Source: Streptomyces sp. NBC_01669
GTDB lineage: Bacteria; Actinomycetota; Actinomycetes; Streptomycetales; Streptomycetaceae
Assembly (NCBI RefSeq): GCF_026339735.1
Contig: NZ_JAPEQG010000001.1
Span: forward strand, 3,720,001-3,784,000
DNA length: 64,000 nt
Reading direction: 5' to 3'
The position numbers and the translations under genes were made by a program. The notes under the pieces are model-generated. The model made no database searches. It worked only from the letters and a program-made list of their open reading frames with translations, and had not been told where the DNA came from. Shown piece by piece: positions 42,059 to 49,667 of this stretch (within the stretch, counting starts at the first letter, position 1; each line of letters opens with the position of its first letter).

Positions 42059-43156
42059 TCAGCCGTTGGCCGGGACGGCCGGAGCCGTGGCCGTCGGGGA
42101 GGCGACACCGGTCGGGGACGCCGGGGCCGACGGGGCCGGGGTACCGGGTGCGAACCAGAGCGACTGGAGGGCGTTCGCACTGCCGTCGGCCCGGGGCGCC
42201 GCGTCTGCGTCGGCGCCGTTCTGCTCGTCGGCGTCGTTCCCCTGATCCTGGTCGCCCTCGTCACCGGCCTTGTCGAATATCTGCTGACAGAACCGGTCCA
42301 GGTTGGCGGCGCCGTCGGCCAACTTTTCGAGACGGCGTCTGCGGGCGCCGTCGAGCTTGCCGTCGCGGTAGTCGCGGCATGCCTTGAGGGTCCGTGCGAA
42401 CCAGACACCCGACGTGTCGTCCTGGCCGCCGCCGGGCGTGCCCTTGCTGTCGGTCGCGTCCGGGGAACGGGGGCCGACGCTCCCGCCGTTCCGGGCGCCG
42501 CTCCCGTCCGGCGTTCCGGCCTTGCCGGACGTGCCGTCACGGTCGTCCTTGCCCTGGTGGGTTCCACCGGAAGAATCCGGGGACGTGTTCACGTCCGGCG
42601 ATCCCGACGGCGGGGCGGTCGTCCTGCCGGACGCGTCCCCGGAGCCCAGTTCCTCCGGAAACGCGGACGCCGATACCGAGGAGGCCGGCAGCGGGTTGGC
42701 GTGTTTGCCGAACGGACCGGGAAGCACGCCCGCGCCTGCCGCGACCGCCACCCCACCGAGCGCGCAGCCGGCGAGGGAGGCGGCAAGACCGAAACGGACG
42801 GGACGGCTCCAGCGCGGCGCACGCGTGCGGCCGCCCTGGGAGGCCGCAGGACCGATGCGTACCGGTCCCAGCGTCTTTGGCCCGCTGTCCTTCGTGGCGT
42901 GTCCCGCCGACCGGACGTCCGCCGGCGCCATCGCCCGTGTCCCTGCGCGCCGGGCCGTCCGGAACGCAGCCAGCGCGGCGGCCTCGCCCGGCAGTTCACC
43001 GGCGGCCGGGCGGGCACTGCGGGCAGCCGCGCCCAGCGCGGCCGCGAGCCGTTCGGCGTCGGCGCGCGCATGACCCTCGCCGGGATCGACCGGTTCGCCG
43101 CGGAGCAGTCGCTCCGCCGCGTCCCTGTCAAGCCATGCGTCCTGCTCGTCGGCCAT
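42059..43156 (-). CDS. Single-pass membrane protein coupled to an ECF sigma factor (possible anti-sigma)
   Basis: A 365-residue protein whose ATG overlaps the sigma factor stop by 4 bp. The N-terminal 110 residues are cytoplasmic and start DEQDAWLDRDAAERLLRGEP. One membrane segment (GLAASLAGCALGGVAVAAGAGV) follows near residue 125. The outer part is a long low-complexity Ser/Gly/Asp/Pro stretch with a Cys-containing helix (LKACRDYRDGKLDGARRRRL; FCQQIFDKAG). Position and topology fit an anti-sigma or sigma-regulating role, but no zinc anti-sigma motif (HxxxCxxC) is present. Confidence 0.7.
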   Translation of the reverse strand: MADEQDAWLDRDAAERLLRGEPVDPGEGHARADAERLAAALGAAARSARPAAGELPGEAAALAAFRTARRAGTRAMAPADVRSAGHATKDSGPKTLGPVRIGPAASQGGRTRAPRWSRPVRFGLAASLAGCALGGVAVAAGAGVLPGPFGKHANPLPASSVSASAFPEELGSGDASGRTTAPPSGSPDVNTSPDSSGGTHQGKDDRDGTSGKAGTPDGSGARNGGSVGPRSPDATDSKGTPGGGQDDTSGVWFARTLKACRDYRDGKLDGARRRRLEKLADGAANLDRFCQQIFDKAGDEGDQDQGNDADEQNGADADAAPRADGSANALQSLWFAPGTPAPSAPASPTGVASPTATAPAVPANG

Positions 43157-43878
43157 CACATGTCCCTCTGCGTCCACGGACGCGAATCCGTCACACCGGC
43201 GGACGTTGCCAGACCGGTCCGGGAAAGGCGCTGCGCGGGTACGGCGCCGAGTTCCGCCGCATGACCTGCCGCGCTCCCGTGCGGCGGAAATCCCCGCGAC
43301 GCGTCCTCTTCGCCACCGTCGTCGTCGCTGTCCGCGCGGAGCAGCTCCGCCAGCCGTTTCAGTCCGCGGTGTGCGGCGGTGCGTACCGCTCCCGGCCGCT
43401 TGCCCAGCGTCTGCGCCGCGCTCTTGGCATCCAGGCCGACCACCACGCGCAGCACGACGGCCTCGGCCTGATCCTGCGGCAGTTGGGCGATGAGGGACAT
43501 GGTACGGCCGGTGGCCAGGGCCTCGATCGCCTCGTCGGCGGTGTCGGACTCGGCCGGTTTCTCCGACAGTTCGGTCTCGTCGCCGCCGATCGCGGGGCGC
43601 CTGCCGCGCATTCGCACATGGTCGAGAGCCCGGTTGCGGGCAATCCGCGCCGCCCAGCCGCGGAACCGGTCGGCGTCTCCGCTGAACCGGTCGAGGTCGC
43701 GCGCTATCTGCAGCCAGGACTCGGACGCCACGTCCTCGGCGTCCGGCTCCCCCACCAGCGTTCGTATGTAGCCCAGCAGCCGCGGCTGCACAGCGCGGTA
43801 CACAGAACGGAAGGCGTCCTCGTCCCCGTCCTGTGCCGCGAGCACCGCGGCGGTCAGCTCCGCGTCGTCCCCCAGCAC
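43156..43878 (-). CDS. ECF-subfamily RNA polymerase sigma factor
   Basis: A 240-residue sigma factor. Region 2 spans about residues 14-85 (AFRSVYRAVQPRLLGYIRTL; PDAEDVASESWLQIARDL; FRGWAARIARNRALDHVRMR) and region 4 about 125-175 (LPQDQAEAVVLRVVVGLDAK; GKRPGAVRTAAHRGLKRLAE). A 55-residue disordered tail follows. The GTG at 43878 (VLGDDAELTAAV) is the likeliest start, after AGGGCGG. A GGGAAC-16-GTC promoter-like element upstream suggests autoregulation. Confidence 0.88.
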   Translation of the reverse strand: MLGDDAELTAAVLAAQDGDEDAFRSVYRAVQPRLLGYIRTLVGEPDAEDVASESWLQIARDLDRFSGDADRFRGWAARIARNRALDHVRMRGRRPAIGGDETELSEKPAESDTADEAIEALATGRTMSLIAQLPQDQAEAVVLRVVVGLDAKSAAQTLGKRPGAVRTAAHRGLKRLAELLRADSDDDGGEEDASRGFPPHGSAAGHAAELGAVPAQRLSRTGLATSAGVTDSRPWTQRDM

Positions 43879-43975
43879 TCCCTCAACCCGCCCTGCTGTC
43901 CTGAATCGCGGCTGGTCACCACTACCGCGCCACCCTGCGCGACTCAGCACGCTACGTCCTGCGCAGGGGCCGCGT

Positions 43976-44004
43976 CCATGACTTGTACAACCCGCAACGT
44001 TCCC
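43976..44004 (-). promoter_or_regulatory. Candidate ECF-type promoter of the sigma operon
   Basis: On the minus strand GGGAAC (44004-43999) is separated by 16 bp from GTCATGG (43982-43976). A GGAAC-type -35 with a GTC/CGT-type -10 is the usual form for ECF sigma promoters and often marks the sigma factor's own gene. The -10 lies about 98 nt before the GTG start. Confidence 0.4.
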
Positions 44005-44080
44005 GGACACAGTGAGGTGTGACAGAAAACGCACTCACGGCGCTGAGAGGAGTACGGGGTCGTCCTGCGGCCCCGCGGAA

Positions 44081-44124
44081 GACGACCGGGGCCTCTCCTG
44101 TGGGGGGTGGCGGCCCCGGTCGTC
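44081..44124. other. Strong hairpin in a gene-free stretch
   Basis: GACGACCGGGGCC (44081-44093) pairs perfectly with 44112-44124 over an 18-nt loop, and the flanks GAA and TTC can add pairs past a bulge. The 617-bp gap from 43879 to 44495 has no convincing gene; this hairpin, the ECF promoter and the terminator at 44397 are its contents. It could end a short unannotated transcript. Confidence 0.45.
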
Positions 44125-44396
44125 CTCGTTCTTCCGGGGAATCCCCCGGGGCCGCCTGGTGTGCGCCGCCCGCTCGGTGTCCGAAGAGCGCCCGGCAGCC
44201 GGGGACTTCGTCCGGCCGGTGAGGGGCGGCTCCTCCGCCGGTACGCCGGGCCGCCGGTGTCCTTCGCCCGGGCTTCCGGGTGACTGCACCATTCCCCTCC
44301 GGGGTGGGGCGCACGGGTGGAGGCCTCGCGAATCCGAGTCGCCGCACACAGTCCAGGCAGTCGTGAACCGTCGCGCACCGGACGGGCCTGCCGTTC

Positions 44397-44442
44397 CTCG
44401 ATCGCCGGGCGGGCTCGCGATCAGGCCCGTCCGGCGATCGAG
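44397..44442. terminator. Terminator after the 189-residue hypothetical gene
   Basis: CTCGATCGCCGG (44397-44408) pairs perfectly with CCGGCGATCGAG (44431-44442), with about six more inner pairs (GCGGGC with GCCCGT). This GATCGCCGG...CCGGCGATC form is a common terminator type in Streptomyces. It lies 54 bp beyond the stop at 44496. Confidence 0.7.
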
Positions 44443-44495
44443 TTCAACTTCAACGCCCCGCGACGGAGGACAGATCGGTCACCGGACGGACCCGG

Positions 44496-45065
44496 TCACT
44501 CCCCGCCCGGTCCGCGTCCCCGCGCCCTGCGCGCCGTCGCCGCGCGCAGTACTCGTTGCCCCTCCGTCGACACGTCCCGCACCTGGCGCAGGCCCGCAGC
44601 CCCCGTACCGGAATCCGCAAGCATCTCCAGGATGCGGATCTGGCGGCGTACTTCCCCGGCCACCAGCGGTCCCGCTCCCTCCGGATCGCCCTCGCGGCAG
44701 CGCCTCAGCAGGTCCACCCCGGCACCGGGCGTCGCGTCCTGTCCGAGGTGGATCTCCAGGGCCAGCAGCGAGCACGCGTCCGCCCACTCCCGGAGCCCCG
44801 GAGCCACCCGGTCCGCGGGCGCGTGCGCGAGCAGCTGCCGTATCTGCGTCTGCGTCTCCGCCTCCTTCGCACCGTCCAGCGCCTGGCGCGCCTCCGCCAG
44901 GCGGTCCGGCCACGCCTCACCGTCCGCGCAACCGGCCCAGAGCGGACGCAGCGGATCCGGGTCGGCGCCCTCCGCCGGCTGAGGCAGGCACCGGTCGAGG
45001 CAGGCGATCCCGCTCGCGACCAGCCCCCGCTCGTCGGCGGCAGCGATCAGTTCCAGCAGGCTCAT
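44496..45065 (-). CDS. Conserved hypothetical cytoplasmic protein
   Basis: A 189-residue, Ala/Leu/Glu-rich helical protein (MSLLELIAAADERGLVASG start; LREWADACSLLALEIHLGQ in the middle; VRRQIRILEMLADSGTG near residue 145; very basic end). No known domain recognised. Codon use and GC3 are typical of the neighbours, supporting a real gene. ATG 45065 starts the conserved part. Single gene between terminators. Confidence 0.65.
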   Translation of the reverse strand: MSLLELIAAADERGLVASGIACLDRCLPQPAEGADPDPLRPLWAGCADGEAWPDRLAEARQALDGAKEAETQTQIRQLLAHAPADRVAPGLREWADACSLLALEIHLGQDATPGAGVDLLRRCREGDPEGAGPLVAGEVRRQIRILEMLADSGTGAAGLRQVRDVSTEGQRVLRAATARRARGRGPGGE

Positions 45066-45234
45066 CGGCTTCTCCCCGTCGGCCTGTCCCCGTACGGGTC
45101 CGCACGGGGACGCGGCGCTTCCCGCTGCCGCATACCGCTTTCAGCGCCGAATGGCTCAAAATCGTCACTGCTGGAGTCTGAAATCGCACCCGTCAGCGGG
45201 TCCGTCCCTCGTCGAGTCCTCGACGGGTTCGTCC

Positions 45235-46011
45235 TCAGCTGAGCGGATACACGCCCAGCGCCGCCCTCTCCCCCTGCATACGGGTCAGCTTGCGCACGAA
45301 GAGGATCGCGAGCACCGCGGCCACGATGGAGAAGGCATCCGCTGCCAGCATCCGGCCGGCCGCGTCCATGATCTCCTGCACCTCCTCGGCCTTCATGTAC
45401 TGCTGGGAGGCGTACCGGGAGAAGATCGACGAGCAGACCCACGCCCCCCACCACAGATTGACCGGGGCCGCGGAGACCGTCCGCCAGCTGCCGTCGGTGT
45501 TGGTCTGGGCGCTCGCGGTCCAGATGCCCCCCGCGATCCGACGCGGCAGAACCAGGTTGGCGAACGGGACGAACCAGGCGCCGACCGCCCACCCGGGCTT
45601 CATCTGCTGCATGCTCGCATCGAACACCTCGGCGTTCAGCCGCACCCGGCGGAACCAGAGGATGAAGACGACGCCGGTGGCCAGCAGCACCAGGAGCTGG
45701 AGGACCCCGGAGGCCGCGTACAGGTTGTCGGCGCGATCCGCCTCGGCGTCGTCGATCGTCGCGAGGCCGTTGCCGATCAGGCTGCGGATGTTCAGCCCCG
45801 CAAGCACGGCGAGCAGGTCGGACACGGCGGCGACCACGAGCAGGATGACGACGGCCTTCGCAAGCCCGTCGGGTGAGCGCAGCTGCTGCTGCGGCGACAC
45901 GAAGGGCGGGGCCGCAGGCATCGGCGCCGATGCCCCGTCCGGCCCGGCGCACAGGATGCAGCGCCCGTCCGCGGTGACCGGCGGTCTGACTCGGCAGGTT
46001 GAGCACAGCAT
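45235..46011 (-). CDS. DUF4328 membrane protein with N-terminal zinc-finger-like Cys
   Basis: A 258-residue protein. The first 22 residues hold CSTCRVRPP and CILCAGP, two CxxC pairs. Four membrane segments follow (AVVILLVVAAVSDLLAVLAG; GVLQLLVLLATGVVFILWF; a middle pair around NLWWGAWVCSSIF; FSIVAAVLAILFVRKL). The sequence VRLNAEVFDASMQQMKPGWA with VPFANLVLPRR is the DUF4328 core. Function unknown. ATG 46011 follows a GGGGG site; upstream in-frame sequence is not conserved in character. Confidence 0.83.
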   Translation of the reverse strand: MLCSTCRVRPPVTADGRCILCAGPDGASAPMPAAPPFVSPQQQLRSPDGLAKAVVILLVVAAVSDLLAVLAGLNIRSLIGNGLATIDDAEADRADNLYAASGVLQLLVLLATGVVFILWFRRVRLNAEVFDASMQQMKPGWAVGAWFVPFANLVLPRRIAGGIWTASAQTNTDGSWRTVSAAPVNLWWGAWVCSSIFSRYASQQYMKAEEVQEIMDAAGRMLAADAFSIVAAVLAILFVRKLTRMQGERAALGVYPLS

Positions 46012-46136
46012 GAAGTGGCCCCCAGGGTTCTGGAACTCTCCGCACGAACGCGCGACTCCCTCCCCGGAGCGCGCGGCAAGCGGAATGTAGCCCCGGCCCA
46101 CCGGGCTGTCCATCGAGATCCGGTGCGGCCGCCCGC

Positions 46137-47747
46137 TCAGCCCGTCTTGTCGATCGTCGCGGCCAGCGCCTGGAACTGACCCCAGCTCAGCGTCGGCCTC
46201 CTCGGGTCCCACAGCTTCTGGGCCGTGGCCCGCAGCGGCATCCGGATCCCTGCCGCCACCTGCGCCGGGGTCTGCGCCTGCGGCAGGTCGCCCCAGACCG
46301 CGAACCGGCCGCCCAGGATCTGCTTCGAGTAGCGGGCCGGTACCGGCTGCGTGCCGCGCAGGACGAGCGGGGTCCACTGTTCGTAGATCCGCTTCCCGGT
46401 CGGGTAGACGAACGCGTTGGGCTGGCCGAGCACGTAGTAGAGGAACTCGTCGTTGAGGTTCACCAGGCGCCGGCCCTCGCTCAGATACTCCTCCGGCGGC
46501 CGGGCGCCGTACTCCTTGCCCGTCCAGTACTCGACCTCGATGTTCTTGTCGGCCTGGACGACTCCGCCGCGGAAGAAGCCGTCGTTCCAGGCCTTCGGCT
46601 GCTGCCCGTGCGGGCGCACCACCGCCGCGCGGTCGTTGAGCCAGCCGGTGGCGAGGTCCTTGATCCCGGCCGCCGGTCCGTACTTCTGCTGGGCGGCGCG
46701 CTGGAGCTGCGGGTACGAGGCGGCCGGGTCCTTGACCGTCAGCGCGCGGTACTCGTCCCCGCCCAGGTGCCAGTACGCACCGCCGAAGAGCTCGGCGAAC
46801 TCACCGATCAGCTGGTCGATGAGTTTCGCCGCGCCCGGGTTGGAGATGTCGATCGATCCGATCGAGCGCACGCCCGCCGTGTTGCGCAGCTGGAGCTCCG
46901 GGTGGGCGCGCAGGACGGCGCCCAGATGGCCCGGGGAGTCGATCTCGGGGACCACGTCGATGTGCAGCCGGCCCGCGAGGGCGAGGATCTGACGGACCTC
47001 CGCCTTGGTGAGGTGCTGGGGCGACACCACCTCGGGGTGGGTGTCGGACTGGATCCGGAACGCCTGGTCGTCGGAGAAGTGCAGGCCGAGCTGGTTGAGC
47101 TTGAGGTCGGCCATGTCGCGCAGCCGGTCCTCGATCCAGCCGACGGTGTAGTACTTGCGCGCGATGTCGAGGTTGAGTCCGCGCTGCGGCCGGTCGGGGC
47201 GGTCGCGCACCTCGCCCTCGGGCATCGTGCCGTCGGCGCGCAGCGACTGCTTCAGGGTGCGGGTTCCGTAGAAGACACCCGCCTGGTCGGGGCCGGTGAT
47301 GACGACCCGCCGGTCCTGGGTCTTCAGGGTGTACGACTCGGGGGCCCCGTCACCCGGGGCGCCGAGGGCCAGCTCGACATCGCCCGCACGGGCCGGGACG
47401 GCGCCCCGGTAACGGATCTTCAGCTCCTTGGCGAGCAGCTGCGCCTCGTCCGCGAGCGGTCCGCTGCCGTTGGCGATCACGACGGTGCTGGTCGGGCCCG
47501 GCCGCCAGCCGGGGCCGCGTGCGGCGATGTGCTCGCGCACGGCGGGGATGGTCCGGGGCGCCGTGGAGAGCGGGTAACTGCGGGTCGGCGAGGGGGTGAG
47601 GGAGGCGTGCGACGGGGCGCTGGCCACGGACGTCTCCCCCGGGCGCCCGGTGTCCGCACCCTCCGGCCAGACGACGACGGTGATCGTCACGGCGGCTGCC
47701 GCGACCAGGGCCGCACCGGCCGCGAGGGCTCCGCGTGAGGGCGACAT
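46137..47747 (-). CDS. GH20 beta-N-acetylhexosaminidase
   Basis: A 536-residue exported glycosidase that removes terminal GlcNAc/GalNAc from chitin oligomers or wall fragments. An uncleaved or cleaved N-terminal hydrophobic segment (GALAAGAALVAAAAVTITVV) is followed by a GH20b domain (about 60-180) and the GH20 barrel. The catalytic pair lies in YWHLGGDEYR near residue 320, with RGLNLDIARKYY near 190, VPEIDSPGHLGA near 265 and later Trp-rich sites (KAWNDGFF, EQWTPL). The 258 bp upstream holds promoter-like AT-rich sequence only. Confidence 0.92.
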   Translation of the reverse strand: MSPSRGALAAGAALVAAAAVTITVVVWPEGADTGRPGETSVASAPSHASLTPSPTRSYPLSTAPRTIPAVREHIAARGPGWRPGPTSTVVIANGSGPLADEAQLLAKELKIRYRGAVPARAGDVELALGAPGDGAPESYTLKTQDRRVVITGPDQAGVFYGTRTLKQSLRADGTMPEGEVRDRPDRPQRGLNLDIARKYYTVGWIEDRLRDMADLKLNQLGLHFSDDQAFRIQSDTHPEVVSPQHLTKAEVRQILALAGRLHIDVVPEIDSPGHLGAVLRAHPELQLRNTAGVRSIGSIDISNPGAAKLIDQLIGEFAELFGGAYWHLGGDEYRALTVKDPAASYPQLQRAAQQKYGPAAGIKDLATGWLNDRAAVVRPHGQQPKAWNDGFFRGGVVQADKNIEVEYWTGKEYGARPPEEYLSEGRRLVNLNDEFLYYVLGQPNAFVYPTGKRIYEQWTPLVLRGTQPVPARYSKQILGGRFAVWGDLPQAQTPAQVAAGIRMPLRATAQKLWDPRRPTLSWGQFQALAATIDKTG

Positions 47748-48005
47748 CAGTCAGAAACCTCCGGTTCTGGCGGGTAAAAAAGAAGAAGTAAGGAGATAGC
47801 CGGGCATTCTCCTCGAAGAATCGTCCACCAGACGTGCCGAAACTCTCCCTTCCGGGTGAAATTCGTGCATCCGTCGCACGGCCGTTGCCTGGCCCCGATA
47901 CCGTTGGGCACATTCGTCTCTCCCTTCACCCTGCATCTCCCTGGTTTCCGGTCCCCCTCACTCCACCAGGCTCACAGAGATGCCGATGTTTCGAGGAGTT
48001 CCACG

Positions 48006-48593
48006 CTGTCCAGGCCCAGCGAGTCCCACGCCGGCCTCCCGGAACCACCGCAGCGGCAGGTCGGCCCGCCCGCGCTCCCCGCCCAGAACTGCGGCCCGGC
48101 CCCGGCATGCGTCAGTGCCCGCCCCTTCGGCCTCGACCGGTTCAACACCGCACCCACCGCCGACGCCGAAGCCGCCCTGCTCGGCTGCTGCGGCAGTCCC
48201 CGCTGGGCGCTGCGGCTGGCCGCTCACCGCCCGTACCCCGATCTGGACGCCCTCCTCGCCGCCGCGGACGAGGCGGGGTACGACATGGCGCCCGCGGATC
48301 TCGCCGAGGCGCTCGCCGCCGAGGTCTCCCCGGGACTGCACCACGCCGCACCGCACTCCGCGCATCTCGCGCTGAGCGCCGCGCACGCCGCGTACGAGAG
48401 CCGCTTCGGCCATGTCTTCGTGATCTGCCTCGACGCCTTCCGCCCCGCCGAGCACCCGGACCAGGTGCTGGCCGGCATCCGGGCCAGGCTGGGCCACGAC
48501 CCCGACGAGGAGCGGGTGGTCACGGCGGACGAGATGCGCCGGCTCGCCCGGGGCCGCATCATCGAGCTGGTGACGGGCGCCGGGCCGGCATGA
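48006..48593 (+). CDS. OHCU decarboxylase-like protein, catalytic motif degenerate
   Basis: Homologue of 2-oxo-4-hydroxy-4-carboxy-5-ureidoimidazoline decarboxylase (uric acid breakdown). The FNTAPTADAEAALLGCCGSP opening and YESRFGHVFVICLDAF then RARLGHDPDEERVVTADEM are typical. The HPRIG catalytic-His segment and SREEQ-type Glu segment are replaced (AAEVSPGLHHAAPHSAHLAL), so activity is doubtful. The start is unclear: no ATG/GTG/TTG lies in frame after 47904. An AGGAG site sits 7 nt before a CTG at 48006, giving 195 residues. A GTG at 47856 would give 245. Confidence 0.7.
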   Translation: MSRPSESHAGLPEPPQRQVGPPALPAQNCGPAPACVSARPFGLDRFNTAPTADAEAALLGCCGSPRWALRLAAHRPYPDLDALLAAADEAGYDMAPADLAEALAAEVSPGLHHAAPHSAHLALSAAHAAYESRFGHVFVICLDAFRPAEHPDQVLAGIRARLGHDPDEERVVTADEMRRLARGRIIELVTGAGPA

Positions 48594-48778
48594 TCCGAAC
48601 GAAAGGGCCTAGCCCGTCCGTGCCTGTTTCATTGCCACTTTGATCACACCAGAGGCCCCGGCGCGAGCGAACCGACAAACCGTCGCTACGATGGCCGGGG
48701 CCGGTGGACCGTACCCGGCCGGGTCAGACCGACAGTCAAGCCGGCCGACCCCAATCCCCGCTCCCGGAGGGTTCTTCC

Positions 48779-49159
48779 GTGCCGGCTGGAACGCTGTACC
48801 GCGGCCGGGAAGGCATGTGGTCGTGGGTGGCTCATCGAGTCACCGGTGTCCTCATTTTCTTCTTCCTGTTCGTACACGTCCTGGACACCGCTCTCGTCCG
48901 CGTCTCCCCCGAGGCCTACGACAACGTCGTGGCCACGTACAAGACCTGGCCTGTCGCGCTCCTCGAATACGGCCTGGTGGCCGCCATTCTCTTCCACGCG
49001 CTGAACGGTCTCCGTATCGTCGCCGTGGACTTCTGGGCCAAGGGCCCGCGCTACCAGAAGCAGATGCTCTGGTCCGCCGTGGGCATCTGGATCGTGCTGA
49101 TGGTCGGGGCCCTGTACCCCGTCCTCGGTCACGCCGTACGCGCAGTCTTCGGGAGCTGA
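48779..49159 (+). CDS. sdhC: Succinate dehydrogenase cytochrome b556 subunit
   Basis: Membrane anchor and haem-binding subunit of complex II. It is 126 residues with three membrane segments. MWSWVAHRVTGVLIFFFLFV near residues 12-31 includes the quinone-site Ser/Arg region, and ILFHALNGLRIVAVDFW near 70 supplies the haem His. GTG 48779 follows GGAGG with 9-nt spacing. First gene of sdhCDAB; 5-bp gap to sdhD. The 185-bp region upstream should hold the operon promoter. Confidence 0.95.
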   Translation: MPAGTLYRGREGMWSWVAHRVTGVLIFFFLFVHVLDTALVRVSPEAYDNVVATYKTWPVALLEYGLVAAILFHALNGLRIVAVDFWAKGPRYQKQMLWSAVGIWIVLMVGALYPVLGHAVRAVFGS

Positions 49160-49164
49160 GGCCA

Positions 49165-49638
49165 ATGTCCACCGAGTCCTCCGCGATCGGCGCCGTCGAA
49201 GGCGTCAGCCTCTACGACGTCGAGCACCCGGCCCCGGTCATCGAGCCCCCGCGCAAGCGGACGGGCAAGACCCCCAAGGGTTCGCGCACCAACTTCGAGA
49301 TGTACGCCTGGCTCTTCATGCGCCTGTCGGGCATCGTGCTCGTCGTCCTGGTCATCGGCCACCTGCTGATCCAGCTCGTGCTGGACGGCGGTGTCTCCAA
49401 GATCGGCTTCGCCTTCGTGGCGGGCCGCTGGGCCTCGCCGTTCTGGCAGGTCTGGGACCTGGCGATGCTGTGGCTGGCCATGCTGCACGGCGCCAACGGC
49501 CTCCGTACGGTCATCAACGACTACGCCGAACGGGACAACTCCCGCTTCTGGCTGAAGATGCTGCTGTACACCGCCACGGTGTTCACCGTCCTGCTGGGCA
49601 CGCTGGTGATCTTCACCTTCGACCCGAACATCCGCTAG
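49165..49638 (+). CDS. sdhD: Succinate dehydrogenase hydrophobic membrane anchor subunit
   Basis: A 157-residue second anchor of complex II. A 50-residue cytoplasmic head (basic RKRTGKTPKGSRTNFEMY) precedes three membrane segments (LSGIVLVVLVIGHLLIQLVL; WDLAMLWLAMLHGANGLRTV with the His; MLLYTATVFTVLLGTLVIF). Coupled to sdhC (5-bp gap) and 29 bp before sdhA. Confidence 0.95.
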   Translation: MSTESSAIGAVEGVSLYDVEHPAPVIEPPRKRTGKTPKGSRTNFEMYAWLFMRLSGIVLVVLVIGHLLIQLVLDGGVSKIGFAFVAGRWASPFWQVWDLAMLWLAMLHGANGLRTVINDYAERDNSRFWLKMLLYTATVFTVLLGTLVIFTFDPNIR

Positions 49639-49667
49639 GCGCCGGGCCAGAGGGACCAGAGGAAATC

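Noticed and set aside
44019..44222. 67-codon frame starting GTGACAGAAAACGC
   Set aside because: It runs through both arms of the strong hairpin at 44081-44124, has no ribosome site, and becomes Pro/Arg/Ser-rich without structure.
44381..44442. Apparent pseudoknot: GACGGGCCTG with CAGGCCCGTC interleaved with CTCGATCGCCGG/CCGGCGATCGAG
   Set aside because: The interleaved pairing is better explained by one long terminator hairpin; the extra complementarity comes from the same GC-rich arms.
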